Position numbers and translations under genes: made by a program. DNA of 64,000 nucleotides, taken from the NCBI RefSeq assembly GCF_002269345.1, contig NZ_CP022889.1:434001-498000 (forward strand), read 5' to 3'. The stretch comes from Tsuneonella mangrovi (GTDB lineage: Bacteria > Pseudomonadota > Alphaproteobacteria > Sphingomonadales > Sphingomonadaceae). The notes under the pieces were generated by a model that was not told the origin of the DNA, searched no databases, and saw only the letters and a program-made list of their open reading frames with translations. Positions 61,207 through 64,000 of this stretch are shown one piece after another. How positions within the stretch are numbered: the first letter of the stretch is position 1; every line of letters starts with the position of its first letter.

Positions 61207-62703
61207 TCACCCCATCGTCGGGATGACGAATGCGTTGGAGCCATCGCCGCCGCCATCGGGCCAGCGCTGGGTGACCTTCTTGGTCTTGGTCCAGAACCGC
61301 AGCCCTTCCATCCCGTACTGGTCGATGTCGCCGAAGCCCGAACGTTTCCAACCGCCGAAGCTGTGGTAGCTCACCGGCACCGGGATCGGCACGTTGATCC
61401 CGACCATGCCGACGTTGACCCGGCTGGCGAACTCGCGCGCGGCGTGGCCGTTGCGGGTGAAGATCGCCACACCGTTGCCGTACTGGTGCTTGCTCGGCAG
61501 GCTGACGGCTTCCTCGAAGTCCTTAGCCCGCACGATCTGGAGCACGGGGCCGAAGATCTCTTCCTTGTAGCTGTCCATGTCAGTGGTGACGCGGTCGAGC
61601 AGCGTCGGGCCGACGAAAAACCCGTTCTCGTGGCCCTGCAGGCTGAACCCGCGCCCGTCGATCACGACTTCGGCGCCTTCCTTCTCGGCGGTGTCGATCC
61701 AGCCTTCGATGCGCGCCTTGTGCTCCGCGGTGACCACCGGGCCATAGTGCGCATCGGGATCGGTCGAGACACCGACACGCAGCGCGTTGATCGCGGGGAT
61801 CAGCTTGGCCTTGAGCTTCTCGGCAGTATCGTCGCCCACCGGGACCACCACGGGCAGCGCCATGCACCGCTCGCCGGCCGAACCGAACGCCGCGCCGGTC
61901 AGGTCATTGACCACCTGGTCGAGGTCGGCATCGGGCATCACGATCCCGTGGTTCTTGGCTCCGCCGAACGCCTGCACCCGCTTCGCATTGGCACTGCCGC
62001 GCGCGTAGATATATTGCGCGATGTCGGACGAGCCGACGAAGCTGATCGCCGGGATATCGGGATGGTCGAGGATCGCATCGACCATTTCCTTGTCGCCGTT
62101 GACGACCTGCAGCAGCCCCTCGGGCGCACCCGCCTCGAGGAACAGCTCGGCGAGCCGCACCGGCACGCTCGGGTCACGCTCGCTGGGCTTGAGGATAAAT
62201 GCGTTGCCCGCCGCGATCGCCATGCCGAACATCCACATCGGGATCATCGCCGGGAAGTTGAACGGCGTGATCCCCGCGCCGATGCCGAGCGGCTGGCGCA
62301 TCGAATAGACGTCGATCCCCGGACCCGCGCCCTGGGTGTACTCACCCTTCAATGCCTGCGGGATGCCGCAGGCGTATTCGATCACTTCGAGCCCGCGCTG
62401 CACGTCGCCGTGCGCGTCTTCGACCACCTTGCCGTGTTCGCTCGACAGCAGGCGAGCAAGATCGTCCTTGTTCGCCTCGACCAGCTCCTTGAACTTGAAC
62501 ATCACCCGGGCGCGGCGCTGCGGATTGGTCGCCGCCCACTCCGGCTGGACCGTCTTTGCGGCATCGACCGCACGTTGCAGCAGCGCGGCATCGCCCAACG
62601 ATACCTGCGCCTGCACTTCGCCGGTGGAAGGGTTGAACACGTCCTTGGTCCGCCCCGAACCGCTGCCCGGGCCGCCGACCATGAAGTGATCGATATTGCG
62701 CAT
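61207..62703 (-). CDS. mmsA: CoA-acylating methylmalonate-semialdehyde dehydrogenase
   Basis: Oxidises methylmalonate semialdehyde to propionyl-CoA, CO2 and NADH, the end of the valine branch feeding the propionyl-CoA genes at the left of the window. The 498-residue aldehyde dehydrogenase has NFPAMIPMWMFGMAIAAGNAFILKPSE, SFVGSSDIAQYIYARG and the catalytic Cys280 in FGSAGERCMAL. The ATG at 62703 has GGAGAG upstream. It is the first gene of its operon, divergent from ompW. Confidence 0.95.
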   Translation of the reverse strand: MRNIDHFMVGGPGSGSGRTKDVFNPSTGEVQAQVSLGDAALLQRAVDAAKTVQPEWAATNPQRRARVMFKFKELVEANKDDLARLLSSEHGKVVEDAHGDVQRGLEVIEYACGIPQALKGEYTQGAGPGIDVYSMRQPLGIGAGITPFNFPAMIPMWMFGMAIAAGNAFILKPSERDPSVPVRLAELFLEAGAPEGLLQVVNGDKEMVDAILDHPDIPAISFVGSSDIAQYIYARGSANAKRVQAFGGAKNHGIVMPDADLDQVVNDLTGAAFGSAGERCMALPVVVPVGDDTAEKLKAKLIPAINALRVGVSTDPDAHYGPVVTAEHKARIEGWIDTAEKEGAEVVIDGRGFSLQGHENGFFVGPTLLDRVTTDMDSYKEEIFGPVLQIVRAKDFEEAVSLPSKHQYGNGVAIFTRNGHAAREFASRVNVGMVGINVPIPVPVSYHSFGGWKRSGFGDIDQYGMEGLRFWTKTKKVTQRWPDGGGDGSNAFVIPTMG

Positions 62704-62792
62704 GAGTCTCTCCTTTGATGGGAGCCACGTGGCACTTCGGACGCGTGGCTGCAAGGTTCAAACCTGCCCGCAAGCCCTATCGAATTTGCAGC

Positions 62793-62836
62793 ACGCAATT
62801 GGACGGCAAGACGACCAAATCGTCGGCCAATTGCGT
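62793..62836. promoter_or_regulatory. 10-bp inverted repeat in the mmsA-ompW intergenic region
   Basis: ACGCAATTGG (62793-62802) and CCAATTGCGT (62827-62836) are perfect inverted copies, centres 34 bases apart, about three helical turns. A small CGAC/GTCG pair (62812-62825) lies inside. They sit 90-133 bases before the mmsA start and could be an operator for the valine operon. Confidence 0.5.
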
Positions 62837-62852
62837 AATAATGTTTCACCCC

Positions 62853-62866
62853 TTGATCTAGATCAA
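62853..62866. promoter_or_regulatory. Perfect FNR/FixK-type box
   Basis: TTGAT (62853-62857), CTAG, ATCAA (62862-62866) matches the FNR/FixK/Anr consensus TTGAT-N4-ATCAA exactly. It is centred 98 bases before the ompW ATG and 156 bases from mmsA. OmpW is controlled by FNR in enterobacteria, so oxygen-responsive expression is plausible. Confidence 0.7.
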
Positions 62867-62957
62867 CCACATCCTCTGATCGATCCGCCAGTGAGTCGGG
62901 GCGCAGCAAAAATCCTGGGCCGCGAGGGGTGGCCACTGCGGCGCTGGATTGATCTAC

Positions 62958-63626
62958 ATGAAAACCTGTCTAGCTGCTGTCGGCATTGCGCTGGCGGCCT
63001 TCGCCAGCCAACCCGCCATCGCCAAGGACGGAGGAAAGCTCCAGGTCAAGGTGCTCGGCACGGCAGTGCTGCCCGATGGAAAGATTACCAAGGTTAACAC
63101 CGATCTGGTCGGGCTCCCTTCGGACCTACAAACAACCGCAAACGACAACTACGTTCCGACGATCGCAATCGAATATTTCGCGACTCCGTCGGTCTCTGTC
63201 GAGACGATCTGCTGCATGACTGAGCACGACGTCGATGCGACCACGGGCCTTCCGGGCGCAGAACTGGTCTCAAACGCCAAGCTGATCCCGGCAACGGTGA
63301 CGCTCAAGTACCACTTCAACCCCGAAGGCATCTCGCCCTACATCGGCGCGGGTCCCAGCTTCTTCTGGTGGGTCGACAAGAACCCTGGCGCGGCCACGAT
63401 CCCGCTAGGCGTCACCAATTTCGACATGACCAGCAAGTTCGGCGTCGCGCTCCAGGCGGGCGTGGACGTGCCGATCAATTCGAACGGCCTGTCGATTTCG
63501 CTCGACGCAAAGAAGTATTTCGTCAGCACGACGGCACGGTGGTACGCTGGCAGCACGAAGGTCATCGAGACCGAGCACAAGCTCGACCCGTGGGTGCTGA
63601 GCGCAGGCTTGGCCTTTCGCTTCTGA
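62958..63626 (+). CDS. ompW: OmpW-family outer-membrane protein
   Basis: A 222-residue eight-stranded porin-like barrel. After a signal peptide (MKTCLAAVGIALAAFASQPAIA) come family traits: TIAIEYFATPSVSVE, LIPATVTLKYHFNPEGISPYIGAGPSFFWW and the C-terminal aromatic LSAGLAFRF. OmpW proteins pass small hydrophobic molecules and respond to oxygen and stress in other bacteria. The ATG at 62958 is chosen; a TTG three codons earlier is in frame. Confidence 0.9.
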   Translation: MKTCLAAVGIALAAFASQPAIAKDGGKLQVKVLGTAVLPDGKITKVNTDLVGLPSDLQTTANDNYVPTIAIEYFATPSVSVETICCMTEHDVDATTGLPGAELVSNAKLIPATVTLKYHFNPEGISPYIGAGPSFFWWVDKNPGAATIPLGVTNFDMTSKFGVALQAGVDVPINSNGLSISLDAKKYFVSTTARWYAGSTKVIETEHKLDPWVLSAGLAFRF

Positions 63627-63650
63627 AGCAATCCGATAGGGGGAGCGATC

Positions 63651-63680
63651 GCCGGGTGGCAGCAATGCCCCCGGCGGTCT
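63651..63680. terminator. Candidate terminator between ompW and recG
   Basis: GCCGGGTGGCA (63651-63661) can pair, with one mismatch, with TGCCCCCGGC (63666-63675) around GCAA, followed by GGTCT and a short T-run. It lies between the convergent ompW and recG genes. Confidence 0.5.
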
Positions 63681-63695
63681 TTGGCGCGGCCGACT

Positions 63696-64000
63696 TCAGC
63701 CTCCGCGCAACAGCTGCACGCCCCAATCGCGTTCGAACAGGTAGAGCAGGATGCGTGCCGCCTCGCCGCGGTCGCTGGCGAGCCCGCCATCGCGTTCCAT
63801 CAGCAGGCGCGCATCGTCGTGGGCTAGCGGCAGCAAGCGCTGGATCTGGTCGAGATCGGCGACCTTGAACGGCGTATCGCCCGATTGGCGGGTGCCGAGC
63901 AGTTCGCCGCCGCCGCGCAGCCGCAGGTCCTCCTCGGCAAGCCTGAACCCGTCCTGCGTCTCGCGCATCAGCGATAGTCGCGCCTTGCCGGTTTCGCTCA
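63696..64000 (-). CDS. recG: ATP-dependent DNA helicase RecG, C-terminal fragment
   Basis: About 100 C-terminal residues are visible; the gene continues past the right edge. The stretch SLMRETQDGFRLAEEDLRLRGGGELLGTRQSG is a hallmark of RecG (and the related Mfd) after the helicase core, and the tail FKVADLDQIQRLLPLAHDDAR matches RecG rather than Mfd. RecG remodels stalled replication forks and Holliday junctions. Confidence 0.9.
   Translation of the reverse strand, partial: SETGKARLSLMRETQDGFRLAEEDLRLRGGGELLGTRQSGDTPFKVADLDQIQRLLPLAHDDARLLMERDGGLASDRGEAARILLYLFERDWGVQLLRGG

Noticed and set aside
60116-62718. Two long plus-strand reading frames opposite the acyl-CoA dehydrogenase and mmsA
   Set aside because: Both are antisense to unmistakable enzymes, and their compositions are typical of shadow frames in GC-rich DNA.

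Overview
The window is GC-rich, densely packed chromosomal DNA of an alphaproteobacterium. It most likely belongs to the Sphingomonadales, near the Erythrobacteraceae. This is inferred from the C4-type 5-aminolevulinate synthase, a MucR/Ros regulator, a cysteine-poor Fur, an ScfR-type propionyl-CoA regulator, and palindromic intergenic repeats of a kind familiar from sphingomonads. I see no rRNA, tRNA, CRISPR array, phage, plasmid or insertion sequence. The region reads as conserved chromosome with a few small accessory genes.

Layout. (1) 1-6026: propionyl-CoA assimilation on the minus strand (pccB, a small membrane protein, methylmalonyl-CoA epimerase, methylmalonyl-CoA mutase running off the left edge), with the divergent ScfR-family regulator and an operator-like repeat cluster between them. 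(2) 6023-14000: CtaG-like membrane protein, NAD-dependent epimerase, FAD oxidoreductase, glutathione reductase, DEAD-box helicase, glucose-6-phosphate isomerase. (3) 14130-25200: core genes lepB-rnc-era, an MgtC/DUF4010 membrane protein, topA, plsY-dprA, murI, a globin-like protein and hemA. (4) 25200-34000: a TauD-type dioxygenase, two cyclic-di-GMP proteins (PAS-GGDEF-EAL-PilZ and a membrane GGDEF), a nitroreductase, a secreted KPE-repeat protein, an outer-membrane barrel and an ornithine/lysine decarboxylase. (5) 33856-43224: a serine hydrolase, the carboxy(nor)spermidine route to spermidine (dehydrogenase, lipoprotein, decarboxylase), a threonine/serine dehydratase, tandem MAPEG proteins, thioredoxin reductase, a phosphatase and an aspartic protease. 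(6) 43276-50053: ergothioneine genes egtB-egtD, class II DAHP synthase and an M16 peptidase. (7) 50161-57170: nfuA, tsaB-rimI, mucR, fur-plsC, miaB, a lipoprotein and rarD. (8) 57151-64000: a valine-catabolism operon (mmsA, acyl-CoA dehydrogenase, HIBCH, enoyl-CoA hydratase, mmsB), a divergent OmpW porin, and the 3' end of recG.

How it fits together. The two ends of the window are metabolically continuous. The right-hand operon takes isobutyryl-CoA from valine to propionyl-CoA. The left-hand cluster takes propionyl-CoA to succinyl-CoA; the biotin-carboxylase subunit pccA is not in view and may lie just beyond the left edge. The ornithine decarboxylase at 30.6-31.9 kb supplies putrescine to the spermidine genes at 35.1-37.9 kb. 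Thiol and redox defence is well represented (glutathione reductase, thioredoxin reductase, ergothioneine, MAPEG proteins).

Regulation visible in the sequence includes an ScfR-type operator cluster, three related Fur-box-like sites (before fur, hemA and an outer-membrane protein gene), a perfect FNR/FixK box before ompW, an EcfG-like promoter before the KPE-repeat gene, and a strong terminator between mucR and fur. No clearly novel multi-gene defence or mobile system is present. The best leads for undescribed biology are two small cysteine-containing envelope proteins stitched into conserved metabolic operons, the KPE-tail protein, and a structured 329-base intergenic region.
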